This document shows, in pieces, positions 8,267 to 17,352 of a stretch of 64,000 nucleotides of DNA. The notes beneath the pieces were generated by a model that was not told where the DNA came from, made no database searches, and saw only the letters and a program-made list of their open reading frames with translations. Position 1 is the first letter of the stretch. The number at the start of each line of letters is the position of its first letter. Where the stretch lies: assembly GCA_964524145.1 (NCBI GenBank), contig CAZGCA010000020.1, positions 1-64,000 on the forward strand. Direction: 5' to 3'. The position numbers and the translations under genes are program-made. This DNA comes from CAZGCA01 sp964524145. Lineage in GTDB: Bacteria > Hydrogenedentota > CAZGCA01.

Positions 8267-9760
8267 ATGGACAATGAAAAACAGTTTCTGAAACGTAGTG
8301 TGCAGGCGGCACTGATCGTCTTGTTGGCACTACAGTTGACAAGCGGCGTTCTGGCCGATGGCGGCCCCTATCAGGCGACGGGCATGAAAGTCGGCGAGGT
8401 CACTGACACGGAAGCAATTGTCTGGACGAGGCTGACAAAGGCCCCCGAACGCGTCGGGTTTGACGCGCCCATGCCCGAAATCCTGTATCCTGAGCCGGGC
8501 ACAGGCAAGCTTGTTCCACGCACCAAAGGGAGGCCAAGCACGCCGCCGGTCGTGAAGTATCCGGAAGGCTTTTCGGTAGAGAACATCGAAGGTGCGGCGC
8601 CGGGCACAACGGGCGAAGTCAGGGTTCGGTACAGAACCGGGCATGGTTCTGACTGGCGATCGACCGAGTGGCTGGCGGTTGATCCTGAACGCGACTTCAC
8701 CCGCCAGTTCAAGCTCACCAACCTCGATCCCGATTCACGATACCAGGTGCATGTCGAAACACGAACCCCCGATGGCCAGCAAGGCCAGACGCTTAAAGGC
8801 GGGTTTCGCACCGCGCCACCGGCGGATCGACCTTCGCGCGTCGTGTTTACCGTATCCACAGGTCAAGCCTATCCCGACCAGGACGCCCCCGGCGGCGGGT
8901 ACAAGATCTATCCTGCCATGCTGAAGCTCGACCCCAACTTCTTTGTCCATACCGGTGACATCGTCTATTACGATAATATGGCGAAGACGTTGCCGCTCGC
9001 ACGCTGGCATTGGGCACGCATGTACAGCCTTCCCACCAACGTCGAGTTCCACCGCCAGGTTGCGAGCTACTTTATCAAGGACGATCACGATACCTGGATG
9101 AACGACTGCTGGCCCGGCCGGAAGACCAGGTTCATGGGCGACTTCACCTTCGAACAAGGGAAAGCGGTCTTTCTCGAACAGGTGCCCATGGGCGAACGGA
9201 CGTATCGGACCGTGCGCTGGGGCAAGGATCTGCAAGTTTGGATGGTGGAAGGCCGCGACTACCGCAGCCCCAATCCCATGCGCGACGGACCCGAGAAAAC
9301 CATCTGGGGCAACGAGCAGAAGCAGTGGTTCAAACGGACCGTTCAAGAGTCCGACGCAACGTTCCGCGTGCTGGTAAGTCCCACGCCGGTTGTCGGGCCC
9401 GACCGCACCAACAAGAAGGATAACCACGCAAACAGGGTCTTCAGGCATGAGGGCGACGAGCTGCGCGAGTTTATCTCGAAGCAGAAGAACATGGTGACCG
9501 CATGCGGCGACCGCCACTGGCAGTACGTCTCGGTCGACGCCAAAACAGGTGTCCGCGAGTACTCCTGCGGACCGGCAAGCAACGAACACGCCGGCGGCTG
9601 GACGAACGACCAGCGCATGCCCGAACACCAATACCTGAACGTGGTCGGCGGGTTCCTGGCCATGACCGTCGACCGTCCCGACGGCACACCCACGATGATC
9701 GCCCGGCACTACAGCGTGGACGGCGAACTGCTTAACGAAGACCGGCTCGTCGCCGAGTAG
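8267..9760 (+). CDS. Secreted PhoD-like phosphatase/phosphodiesterase
   Basis: A 497-residue product with an AAAGGAG site before ATG and an N-terminal hydrophobic signal (LIVLLALQLTSGVLADG). The N-terminal part (about 35-190) is fibronectin-like, with TDTEAIVWTRL and LDPDSRYQVHVET. The catalytic part starts near residue 200 with metal-binding motifs FFVHTGDIVYYD, YFIKDDHDTW, and later VTACGDRHWQYVS, which match PhoD-type metallophosphatases. These hydrolyse phosphate mono- or diesters in the periplasm or outside. The gene lies 36 bases after the sulfatase in the same direction and probably shares its transcript, so its true target may be a modified glycan rather than simple phosphate scavenging. 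The substrate is not determined by sequence. Confidence 0.88.
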   Translation: MDNEKQFLKRSVQAALIVLLALQLTSGVLADGGPYQATGMKVGEVTDTEAIVWTRLTKAPERVGFDAPMPEILYPEPGTGKLVPRTKGRPSTPPVVKYPEGFSVENIEGAAPGTTGEVRVRYRTGHGSDWRSTEWLAVDPERDFTRQFKLTNLDPDSRYQVHVETRTPDGQQGQTLKGGFRTAPPADRPSRVVFTVSTGQAYPDQDAPGGGYKIYPAMLKLDPNFFVHTGDIVYYDNMAKTLPLARWHWARMYSLPTNVEFHRQVASYFIKDDHDTWMNDCWPGRKTRFMGDFTFEQGKAVFLEQVPMGERTYRTVRWGKDLQVWMVEGRDYRSPNPMRDGPEKTIWGNEQKQWFKRTVQESDATFRVLVSPTPVVGPDRTNKKDNHANRVFRHEGDELREFISKQKNMVTACGDRHWQYVSVDAKTGVREYSCGPASNEHAGGWTNDQRMPEHQYLNVVGGFLAMTVDRPDGTPTMIARHYSVDGELLNEDRLVAE

Positions 9761-9838
9761 CTCGAGTTCCGACACGTGCTTCAACCGGTGACGATTGAGG
9801 ACAAGGCGTATCACCGGCGTGCAGGAGGAGGAATTGAC

Positions 9839-11188
9839 ATGGTGAAGAGTGTAGTTGCGTCCATAGTATGCGTTATTCTGGCAAGCGGCGTTTTGTGTAG
9901 CGCCGCCGCGGGCGGCGACGGCGGAGGAGACATGCCAATGAAAGCCATCGGTGAGTTTAACGTGCTCGACTTCGGAGCGGCTGCTGACGGTGCCACGGAT
10001 GACACCGCGGCCATTCAATCGACAATAGATGCTGCAGCGGCCAAGGGCGGGGTCGTCGTCATGCCTCCCGGCAAGTATCTCGTCAAGGGCAGCCTGCAGG
10101 TGAAGGTGGGTGTGGCCGTGAAGGGCGCGGCGGAAGCGCCACTCGCCATCGAGCCGCTCACCGGCACGGTCATCCTGGCGACCGGAGGACGGGACAACGA
10201 AGCCGCGCCGGCGCTCTTCGAGATGGGACAATCCAGCACCGTAACCGGACTAACGGTCTGGTACCCCGACCAGAAACCAACGGACATCCATCCCTACCCG
10301 TGGACGTTTCACCTGACAGGGTTCGACAACACCGTCGAGAACGTCACGTTGATCAACAGCTATAACGGGATCAAGGTCGGCCCCGAACCCAATGTCCGTC
10401 ACCGTATCCGCAGCGTCTACGGCTGCGTGCTGCGTCGCGGCCTCTTCGTGGACGCCTGTACCGATATCGGTCGCGTCGAGAATGTCCAGTTCCACTGCCA
10501 TTGGTGGAGCGCGGCGTCCATCGGTGGCGAGTGGGACCCTGTGTTCAACTACATGGTCGAGCACCTCGAAGCGTTTGTGTTCGGCCGGACGGACTGGGAG
10601 TACGTGACCAACTGTTTCGTCTTCCCGGCCAAGATCGGCTGGCGGTTCATCAAGACCGAGAAGGGCATGTGCAACGGGCATTTCACCGGTAACGGCGCCG
10701 ACGCGTGCGAGACCGCCGTGCTGGTCGAAGCGATTCAACCTATGGGGTTGCTTATCACCGGCGGCCAATTCGTCTCGTTTACGGGCAAGAATCCCGTCGA
10801 GGTCCAGATCGCCGAGACGTGCTATGGCAGCGTTCGGTTTGTGAACTGCGCGTTCTGGGGTCCTGCGCTCCACAATGCCATCGTGAAAGGAAAGGCGTTC
10901 GTTTCGTTCAACGACTGCTACTTCAGCAGTTGGAAGAAGGACACGCCCGACAATCCGCTCGTCGTGGTCGAATCGGGCCGGGTCCAGATCAACAACTCGA
11001 CCTTCGCAACGCCCCAGCCAAGCATACGGCTCGGGCCCGGGGTGGCTCATGCCATCATCCAGGGCAACAACGGCAGGGCGGGCGTCCGCATCGAGGACAA
11101 TACGGGCGGCAAGGCCATCATCGTCAACAACGAACCTCCTGTACAAAAGCCGAAGCGAGGGTCCAGGAGGGCGAAAGAGAAAGGATAA
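9839..11188 (+). CDS. Secreted right-handed beta-helix protein, pectate-lyase-3 type
   Basis: The start at 9839 is fixed by AGGAGGAGG at 9823-9831. The 449-residue product begins with a signal peptide (MVKSVVASIVCVILASGVLCSAAAG). FNVLDFGAAADGATDDTAAIQSTIDAAAAKGGVVVMPPGKYLV near the N-terminus is the classic opening of the pectate_lyase_3/rhamnogalacturonase-like family, and the rest shows short strand repeats rich in Asn, Val and Gly that form a parallel beta-helix. Canonical polygalacturonase Asp triads are not evident, so it may be a lyase, an epimerase-like protein or a glycan-binding helix. The lysine/arginine-rich C-terminus ends two bases before the next ATG, implying coupled translation with the following secreted protein. 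Confidence 0.8.
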   Translation: MVKSVVASIVCVILASGVLCSAAAGGDGGGDMPMKAIGEFNVLDFGAAADGATDDTAAIQSTIDAAAAKGGVVVMPPGKYLVKGSLQVKVGVAVKGAAEAPLAIEPLTGTVILATGGRDNEAAPALFEMGQSSTVTGLTVWYPDQKPTDIHPYPWTFHLTGFDNTVENVTLINSYNGIKVGPEPNVRHRIRSVYGCVLRRGLFVDACTDIGRVENVQFHCHWWSAASIGGEWDPVFNYMVEHLEAFVFGRTDWEYVTNCFVFPAKIGWRFIKTEKGMCNGHFTGNGADACETAVLVEAIQPMGLLITGGQFVSFTGKNPVEVQIAETCYGSVRFVNCAFWGPALHNAIVKGKAFVSFNDCYFSSWKKDTPDNPLVVVESGRVQINNSTFATPQPSIRLGPGVAHAIIQGNNGRAGVRIEDNTGGKAIIVNNEPPVQKPKRGSRRAKEKG

Positions 11189-11190
11189 TC

Positions 11191-12147
11191 ATGGGACTGT
11201 TATCGTCGTATTTGGTGCTGGTCGCGGTGGTGGTGATGGTGTCGGTGCCGGTGTCGGCGGGCGCGTCGCCTGTGCCGGCCGAAGTCGTGCAGACCCGGCA
11301 GAACCTCGACTTCTGGCTCGAAACCATGATCGTGTATCACGGCTACAGCGTCGATGAGGCGGCTCGAGTGTGCGGGTTGCCGGCACGAGATGTCGAGGAA
11401 CGGGTTGCCGAACTGGGCTTGTCAGGAAAGTCCGTCTCGCCGAGGGCCGAAGATGGAACGATACGGGTGCTTCCGTACCCGGGCGGCCGCCATCCGCGGA
11501 TAGGCTTTCTCGAAGGGGCCATCGACCCGCAACGCGGCACGAAGGTCAGCATCTTCCCGCCGTGGGAGAACGCAGGCTACGTGGTTCTCGATCTGCCGGA
11601 AGCGATCTTCAGCAATCTCGGGCTCATCTTCCTCGCTCACACCCATATTCCAACCATCTGGGACGAGCAAAACACGGTGATCGAGAACGTCGACTGGACG
11701 CTCGACGATAACGGCACGCTGCGAATGGCCCGGACGTTGCCTAACGGTATCACTTTCGGCGCGGTTGTCGACCCGGAAACCGACCACGTTTCGCTCGAGC
11801 TCTGGCTCGAGAACGGCACCGAAAACACGCTCACAGAGCTGCGTACCCAGCTCTGCCTCATGCTCAAAGGCGCGCCCGGGTTCAACGACCAAACCAAGGA
11901 ACGCACGCTGTTGAAATCGCCTGTAGCAGCCGTCAAGCACAAGGATCGCGACCGGTGGATACTCGTTGCATTCGAGCGGTGCGGCCGCGTCTGGGACAAC
12001 CCGCAGGTCCCTTGCATTCACTCCGACCCCGTCCTGCCGGACGTATCGGCCGGGAACCGTGTCTCCGTCAAAGGCCGCCTCTGGTTCTACGAAGGCAAAG
12101 ACGTCGAGCAGGAGATCGCCCGAACGAAGACCACCCTGGCGAACTGA
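11191..12147 (+). CDS. Secreted protein of unknown function with helix-turn-helix-like N-terminal segment
   Basis: The start at ATG 11191 is supported by AAAGGA a few bases upstream and by the signal peptide MGLLSSYLVLVAVVVMVSVPVSAGAS. The 318-residue product then has NLDFWLETMIVYHGYSVDEA followed by a helical segment ARVCGLPARDVEERVAELGL that resembles a small helix-turn-helix, unexpected in an exported protein. The remainder is predicted beta-rich, with LPYPGGRHPRIGFLEGAIDPQRGTK and FGAVVDPETDHVSLELWLENGT, a composition I associate with carbohydrate-binding or galactose-mutarotase-like sandwiches. I do not recognise a family. It sits two bases after the beta-helix gene and ends the operon that begins with the sulfatase. 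Function: unknown, probably linked to glycan handling. Confidence 0.7.
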   Translation: MGLLSSYLVLVAVVVMVSVPVSAGASPVPAEVVQTRQNLDFWLETMIVYHGYSVDEAARVCGLPARDVEERVAELGLSGKSVSPRAEDGTIRVLPYPGGRHPRIGFLEGAIDPQRGTKVSIFPPWENAGYVVLDLPEAIFSNLGLIFLAHTHIPTIWDEQNTVIENVDWTLDDNGTLRMARTLPNGITFGAVVDPETDHVSLELWLENGTENTLTELRTQLCLMLKGAPGFNDQTKERTLLKSPVAAVKHKDRDRWILVAFERCGRVWDNPQVPCIHSDPVLPDVSAGNRVSVKGRLWFYEGKDVEQEIARTKTTLAN

Positions 12148-12208
12148 CTACTGACGACTGCTTTCTCCCCGTCTACTGTCTACCGTCTACCGTCTACTGC
12201 AGTTTTCC
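12148..12208. repeat. Low-complexity CTACTG/GTCTAC intergenic tract
   Basis: Directly after the stop codon, short near-tandem units related to GTCTACCGTCTACCGTCTAC occur at about 12169-12200. Similar units occur after the stop codons at 17876 (opposite orientation) and 22740. Confidence 0.65.
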
Positions 12209-12237
12209 TTGACTCCTGCGCAGTTTGCGTCTATACT
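12209..12237 (+). promoter_or_regulatory. Sigma-70 promoter upstream of HNH gene
   Basis: TTGACT at 12209-12214 and TATACT at 12232-12237 are separated by exactly 17 bases. About 220 bases of untranslated or non-coding sequence follow before the HNH gene; I see no gene in them. Confidence 0.65.
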
Positions 12238-12461
12238 CCATACAACGAACCGGGGGTAAGAATCGCAACCCGTCAGGTGGAGGACGGCGTGGGAGATTGT
12301 ACCGTAAGGAAGTTGCTCGGTCTGGGATGGGGAAGTCCACGTTCTGCAGACCAAATGCCTGAGAAAGAGGATGGATGGAAATGGGTGACTCTTCCCGTTT
12401 TGCCCCTTCTCCCAACGCTCCCAACGTGGGACACTGCCCAAGCATGTGAGAGGACAAGGCT

Positions 12462-13280
12462 GTGGGTGTGAAGGTTGAACGGAAATGTCCGGTCTGCGCA
12501 GAAAACTACTTCGCAGATCAAGTGCGATTGCGTCACGGACGCCAGACAACCTGCTCCAGGAAGTGCAGCTACATACTCCGTGCGGGAAAATTGAGTAAGA
12601 GCAAGACCTACCAATGCGCAGTGTGCGGGAATGAAGTCTTACGCTCGCCTGCAAAAGTGAAATCTCGTTTCGCATTCTGCTCACGGGAATGTCACTACCT
12701 TGGTCGTTCGATGGGATTTGTCCGTCGTATAGTCACGCAACCATACAACGTCTCCGAAGAAGGCCGAAAGGCATGGCGCGAAGCAGCCAAACGTCGGGAG
12801 GGGATACCACGCAAGGAACCGGTTACCTGGACCTGCGAAGTTTGCGGCACAAGTCGTTCCCTAATGCGTGGTCAATTGGCTCCGGCGCGTAAACTAAGAT
12901 TCTGCTCGCCCGAATGCGCGAATAGGGCGTTGCGAGGTGTTGGCAACCCCTCATGGCGAGGAGGACACCCCGAATACTATGGACCGGACTGGCGGCCGCT
13001 TCAGCGCCGGGCACGGAAACTTGATGGATACGTGTGCCAGAGATGTGGCGTTTCACACAAGGATCTCGGACAAGCTCTTGACGTCCACCATATTCAGCCA
13101 GTCTCGTCTTTTTCCGAAGTGAACGATGCAAACCGAATTGAAAACGTCGTCTCGCTCTGCCACGACTGTCATATGCTTGTGGAATGGAACGGGATTGACT
13201 TCGAGCTTCCTGCTCGGTGCAACGGGGCGCGTCCCTTGACGCGAATAGTAGAAGAAGAGAAAGGCCAACAAGAGGATTGA
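12462..13280 (+). CDS. HNH endonuclease-like protein with several zinc-finger-like cysteine pairs
   Basis: A 272-residue product starting at GTG 12462 (a second GTG is at 12468). It contains three N-terminal zinc-ribbon-like units: CPVCAENYF...CSRKC, CAVCGNEVL...CSREC, and CEVCGTSRS...CSPEC, each pairing a CxxC with a CxxxC. The C-terminal HNH domain has CQRCGVSHKDL, the catalytic LDVHHIQPVSSF, and SLCHDCHMLVEW. NPSWRGG before it is typical of phage and mobile HNH enzymes. It probably cleaves or nicks DNA, using the ribbons for DNA contact. Its neighbours are not phage genes, and it may be a free-standing homing-type nuclease. The surrounding sequence is less GC-rich than the carbohydrate genes, consistent with acquisition. 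Confidence 0.88.
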   Translation: MGVKVERKCPVCAENYFADQVRLRHGRQTTCSRKCSYILRAGKLSKSKTYQCAVCGNEVLRSPAKVKSRFAFCSRECHYLGRSMGFVRRIVTQPYNVSEEGRKAWREAAKRREGIPRKEPVTWTCEVCGTSRSLMRGQLAPARKLRFCSPECANRALRGVGNPSWRGGHPEYYGPDWRPLQRRARKLDGYVCQRCGVSHKDLGQALDVHHIQPVSSFSEVNDANRIENVVSLCHDCHMLVEWNGIDFELPARCNGARPLTRIVEEEKGQQED

Positions 13281-13463
13281 CCTGACTGCTTACAGCACGC
13301 CCGGCGCACTTCCGGCAGCGGGTGATCCTCAACTTTAGGTCAAGTCGGTAGTGGGCATTGGGGCACGAGCAGAGTGAATCCGGCAGAGGCGCTGTGAGTC
13401 GCTGAGCGACGGGATCTTATCGAGACACTACATGCCCCATAGTTGGAGCTGAAAGGAGAGGAC

Positions 13464-14162
13464 ATGGATCCCACTGTTACTGATACGATTTGTACGGTCA
13501 TCTCACTAGCCGCATCGGTCGCGTCCCTCGCCCTAGCTGTCTTGGCGATCTGGATTGCATTGTACGGAAAACGTGAGGCCGAGCGGACAAACCAGAAGAC
13601 GCAGGATCTGCTTACCGAGGTTAGAAGCGATGCCAAGTTGATCGCGCAATATGCGGTTCCGGAACTGAAGGCCTACGGGGATTCGGTGCGCAGGTTCGTG
13701 TTTCAGAAGGGCGACACGGACTCTGAATCCTCATCTGTTTTGTCGAAGGTCGAGAGCGTGCTAGCTGAGAACATGAAGAGGATCCGCGGCGAGATCGACA
13801 GCATCCGAGACGAGCAGGATATGACTGCAGTAAGACGCAAACTTAACGATCTGGAAGCACAACTCAGATCGTCACAGGAGAGCGTGCGGAAATCGGTCGA
13901 GGATTCAAAACGGAGTTCTTTGCGTGTGCATGACACCATACAGGGAGGCACGTGGGTTATCCCTGCCAAGGCTTGGTCGTGGTTCCTCGACCACCTGGAT
14001 AGGAAGACCCCCAACAAGTTGGCCCAATATGGAGAACGGTGGGTCTTTGTCGAACCGACGACGGAGGAGCAAGTGCCGGAGAAACTCGTGAAGGAGCGAC
14101 GGCCTCTTTCGGATTGGGGCATCGGGCCCATCAAAGAGCTCAACTTGGTGGGACTGTCTTAG
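13464..14162 (+). CDS. Membrane-anchored coiled-coil protein of unknown function
   Basis: The start is ATG 13464, five bases after AAAGGAG (13452-13458), giving 232 residues. One transmembrane helix near residues 9-34 (VISLAASVASLALAVLAIWIALYG) is followed by a long charged helical region (GKREAERTNQKTQDLLTEVRS to about 150) that should form a coiled coil, and a compact C-terminal part containing GTWVIPAKAWSWFLDHLDR and WVFVEPTTEEQVPE. I recognise no family. It is probably cotranscribed with the next gene, 41 bases downstream, which encodes a multi-pass membrane protein; together they look like a membrane complex in an acquired patch. A defence or stress role is speculation. Confidence 0.65.
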   Translation: MDPTVTDTICTVISLAASVASLALAVLAIWIALYGKREAERTNQKTQDLLTEVRSDAKLIAQYAVPELKAYGDSVRRFVFQKGDTDSESSSVLSKVESVLAENMKRIRGEIDSIRDEQDMTAVRRKLNDLEAQLRSSQESVRKSVEDSKRSSLRVHDTIQGGTWVIPAKAWSWFLDHLDRKTPNKLAQYGERWVFVEPTTEEQVPEKLVKERRPLSDWGIGPIKELNLVGLS

Positions 14163-14203
14163 AGACCTTCAACAGAGCCCTGCAGAGCGACTATGGGTGA
14201 CGG

Positions 14204-15076
14204 ATGGGGCCGTTCAATAACCGCGAAATCGCCACCGCGTTCTGGCTTCTCGTATTAGCAGCGTGGGGTTTGCAGAGGGCTGGCGCCCGTAAATCGCTCG
14301 CCGGACTGGTAGGAACATTCTGCGATTTCAAGATCCTCGCCTCCGTATGCCTGATGCTGCTCTACACCGCGGCGGTTGTAGCGCTGCTTGGCCTCTTCGG
14401 TTTATGGAAGATAGCTCTTCTCAAAGATACCATCGTCTGGTTCTGTGTGATTGCTATGGCGATGATGGTGCGCTTCATCACGTCGCACGAGACCGAGGAT
14501 CTCTTCCAGAAGGCACTGGTCGACAACATCAAGATAGTCATTCTCCTCGAGTTCCTCGTGAACACGTACAGCTTTTCACTTCCTGCGGAACTGATATTCG
14601 TGCCGCTGCTGACCGTAATCGCCATGGTTGACACAATTGCGAGTTTGGACAAGAAACACTCTGCGGTTGCAAAACTGACCAAGGGAGTGCTGACGATCAT
14701 TGGATGCGTGATTCTGGCAATCGTACTGAGCCGAGCCATTTCTGACCTGCAGAACCTGCAAAGTCTCGATACTGTCCGAAGCATCGCATTGGCTCCGCTT
14801 CTTTCCGTGCTCCTTCTCCCGTTTCTGTATGTCCTACTGTTGATCTCGAAGTACGAATCTGTGTTCCACAGGCTCAACTTGGGTATTGATAAGGAAAGGG
14901 GGCTGAAGCGGTATGCGCGACGGCGCATCCTTATGCATGCGGGTTTCAGGTTGCGGCGGCTCCAGCACCTTCTCAGGCACCATGCAGGTGATCTGATGCA
15001 CATTCAGTCGGAAGCTGACGTACACCGTTTCTTGGACCAAGCACGGAGGCGTGACTCGTCGGCTTCTGAGGAGTGA
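14204..15076 (+). CDS. Multi-pass membrane protein of unknown function
   Basis: A 290-residue product with about six hydrophobic helices: near residues 10-25, 45-68, 75-92, 110-145 (one or two), 162-182 and 197-218. The C-terminal 70 residues are cytoplasmic and strongly basic (KYESVFHRLNLGIDKERGLKRYARRRILMHAGF...), ending in an acidic tail. A ribosome-binding site is weak (only a G-rich stretch before ATG). I do not recognise the family. The gene follows the coiled-coil membrane protein by 41 bases in the same direction and is separated from the GH27 gene by about 200 bases, so the two membrane proteins form their own unit. Confidence 0.6.
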   Translation: MGPFNNREIATAFWLLVLAAWGLQRAGARKSLAGLVGTFCDFKILASVCLMLLYTAAVVALLGLFGLWKIALLKDTIVWFCVIAMAMMVRFITSHETEDLFQKALVDNIKIVILLEFLVNTYSFSLPAELIFVPLLTVIAMVDTIASLDKKHSAVAKLTKGVLTIIGCVILAIVLSRAISDLQNLQSLDTVRSIALAPLLSVLLLPFLYVLLLISKYESVFHRLNLGIDKERGLKRYARRRILMHAGFRLRRLQHLLRHHAGDLMHIQSEADVHRFLDQARRRDSSASEE

Positions 15077-15201
15077 GAAGAGGAACTGCGAACTGTAAAC
15101 TGGACTCGGGGGGAACGAAGACCTTCCTGCCCCTACATGCCTAGACGCAGTTCCAGGGCCGGCTGAAGGCGGAACTACGAACGGCTCGGCACCGATACCG
15201 C

Positions 15202-15231
15202 TTGACGGTATTGGAATGAGTTCGCTACTAT
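15202..15231 (+). promoter_or_regulatory. Putative sigma-70 promoter for GH27 gene
   Basis: TTGACG at 15202-15207 and TACTAT at 15226-15231 are separated by 18 bases, about 40 bases before the GH27 start codon. Confidence 0.5.
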
Positions 15232-15272
15232 TACCGAAGATGATGCGGACTTGCCGATGACGGGAGGGTACT

Positions 15273-17309
15273 ATGAATACTAGAAGCAGCGTTCGAACCC
15301 GGTCAAGGTTTCTGCCGATAGCCCTGTTCTTAACCGTTCTTCTGTGCATAAGCTTCCCGGCATGTATAGGTTCCCGATCGAAGGCTCCTGCAATCGAAGA
15401 TTCAGAGAACGTCGTCTGGCTGTCGTCGCTGGACCTCTCGAAGATGACCGTGAGCGGGCGTAGAAAGCCCAGGGCCGACAGAAGCGTCTACGGCAGGCGT
15501 ATCTCCATCGGAGGGCGGGAATTTGAAAAAGGTGTCGGCGCCGTTGCCCGGAGCGTGATGCATATCGACCTGAACAAGGGGTCGGAGACGTTCTCTGCAT
15601 GGGTCGGAGTCGACGACGAAGTCGCGACGCGTCTCGTACGTCTCAAGTTTCGCGTTTTGGGCGACCGCGGTGAACTGTGGAACAGCGGCGTGATGGAGCC
15701 CGGCAGATCGGCCAGAGTCGATCTCGACGTACGGAATGTCGAAACGCTGGTTCTTATCGCCAGCCCGGTCGGCGGCGCTACCCGGTACAACCATGCCGAT
15801 TGGGCCGACGCGAAGTTTGTCGTCACCGGCGACAAGCCCAAGGCCGTCGACCCGCCGGTTGAAGAGCCTGTCATCCTCACGCCGCCACCGTCGCCGGAAC
15901 CGAGGATCAACAGCGCCCGAGTGTTCGGTGTGCGACCCGGGTCGCCGTTCCTGTACACCGTCGCGGCCACGGGCGACCGGCCGATGACGTTCGCCGCCGG
16001 GAACCTTCCCGCCGGGCTGGAACTGGACCCGGCAACGGGAATGATCAGCGGTTCTCTTTCCGAGCCCGGCGAACACCATGTGACGCTCGTTGCCGAGAAT
16101 CGTCTTGGCAAGACCGAGCGCGACCTGCGTATCGTTGTCGGCGACAAGCTCGCGCTCACCCCGCCGATGGGCTGGAACAGTTGGTACTGCTTTCTCACGA
16201 GCGTTACCGACAAGATGATGCGTGACGCCGCCGACGCCATGGTCAACACCGGCATGATCAACCACGGGTACGTCTACGTCAACATCGACGACGCTTGGTC
16301 GATGAAGCCGGCGTCCGACGATCCGCTCCTGAACGGCCTCCACCGCGACGCAAACGGAATGGTCAACTCGAACAAGAAGTTTCCCGATATGAACGCGCTT
16401 ACCGACTACATCCACGCGAAAGGGCTCAAGGCAGGGCTCTATACCTCTCCGGGAACCACAACGTGCGCGGGCTATGTCGGCGCGTACCAGCACGAAGAGC
16501 TCGATGCGCAACGGTTCGCGCAGTGGGGGTTCGACTTCCTGAAATATGACTGGTGTTCATACGGCCAGATCGCCAAAGACAGCAGCCGGGCCGAGCTGAA
16601 GAAGCCGTACCTGGTCATGAAAGCTGCGCTCGACAAGTTGGACCGCGACTTCGTCTACAACCTGTGCCAGTACGGTATGGGCGACGTCTGGGAGTGGGGC
16701 GCGGACGTCGGCGGCCACTGTTGGCGCACGACCGGCGACCTCGGTATCGCGACGAGCCTGTACGAGAACGTCATCACCTACGGGTTCTCCCACGATGGAA
16801 GAGAGCAATGGCACGGGCCGGGCCATTACAACGATCCCGACTACCTGCTGATCGGGTGGATACACTGGGAAGGCGCCTTGAGACCGACACCTCTAACGCC
16901 CAACGAGCAGTACACCCATATCACCTTGTGGAGCCTTCTTTCCGCGCCGTTGATATTCAGCGGCGACATGACCAAGCTCGACGCGTTCACGTTGAGCCTG
17001 CTCACCAACGACGAAGTGATAGAGGTTGACCAGGACCCGCTTTGCCGCCAGGCGGTCCGCGTCGCCTATACGGAAGACTGGCAGGTCTGGGCCAAGGAGA
17101 TGGAGGACGGATCGAAAGCCGTCGGGTTGTTCAACGTCAGCGAGATCGGGATGACGGTCGGTGTCCAATGGTCCGATCTCGGTATCAGAGGCGGCTACCG
17201 GGTGCGCGACTTGTGGGGGCAGAAGGATATCGGCGTGTTCGCCGACCGGTTCGAGATGGACGTGCCCCGGCACGGTGCCGCGATGGTTCGTCTGTTTCCT
17301 GTGCAGTGA
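15273..17309 (+). CDS. Secreted GH27 alpha-galactosidase with NPCBM and Ig-like domains
   Basis: A 678-residue product with a hydrophobic signal ending near ISFPAC. Residues about 43-190 match an NPCBM carbohydrate-binding module (RRISIGGREFEKGVGAVARS, then GVDDEVATRLVRLKFRVLGD). A putative Ig-like domain follows at about 205-290 (PAGLELDPATGMISG is the He_PIG-type phrase). The GH27 barrel starts near 293 with LTPPMGWNSWYCF. The nucleophile is the Asp in FLKYDWC near residue 426 and the acid/base is in HYNDPDYLLIG near 521. GH27 enzymes cleave terminal alpha-D-galactosides, or alpha-N-acetylgalactosaminides and beta-L-arabinopyranosides in some members. It has its own promoter and is not obviously cotranscribed with the membrane genes upstream. 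Confidence 0.95.
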   Translation: MNTRSSVRTRSRFLPIALFLTVLLCISFPACIGSRSKAPAIEDSENVVWLSSLDLSKMTVSGRRKPRADRSVYGRRISIGGREFEKGVGAVARSVMHIDLNKGSETFSAWVGVDDEVATRLVRLKFRVLGDRGELWNSGVMEPGRSARVDLDVRNVETLVLIASPVGGATRYNHADWADAKFVVTGDKPKAVDPPVEEPVILTPPPSPEPRINSARVFGVRPGSPFLYTVAATGDRPMTFAAGNLPAGLELDPATGMISGSLSEPGEHHVTLVAENRLGKTERDLRIVVGDKLALTPPMGWNSWYCFLTSVTDKMMRDAADAMVNTGMINHGYVYVNIDDAWSMKPASDDPLLNGLHRDANGMVNSNKKFPDMNALTDYIHAKGLKAGLYTSPGTTTCAGYVGAYQHEELDAQRFAQWGFDFLKYDWCSYGQIAKDSSRAELKKPYLVMKAALDKLDRDFVYNLCQYGMGDVWEWGADVGGHCWRTTGDLGIATSLYENVITYGFSHDGREQWHGPGHYNDPDYLLIGWIHWEGALRPTPLTPNEQYTHITLWSLLSAPLIFSGDMTKLDAFTLSLLTNDEVIEVDQDPLCRQAVRVAYTEDWQVWAKEMEDGSKAVGLFNVSEIGMTVGVQWSDLGIRGGYRVRDLWGQKDIGVFADRFEMDVPRHGAAMVRLFPVQ

Positions 17310-17352
17310 GAATTGAGAATTGAGAAGTGGGAAGGGCGAAGAGGGAAAATCG

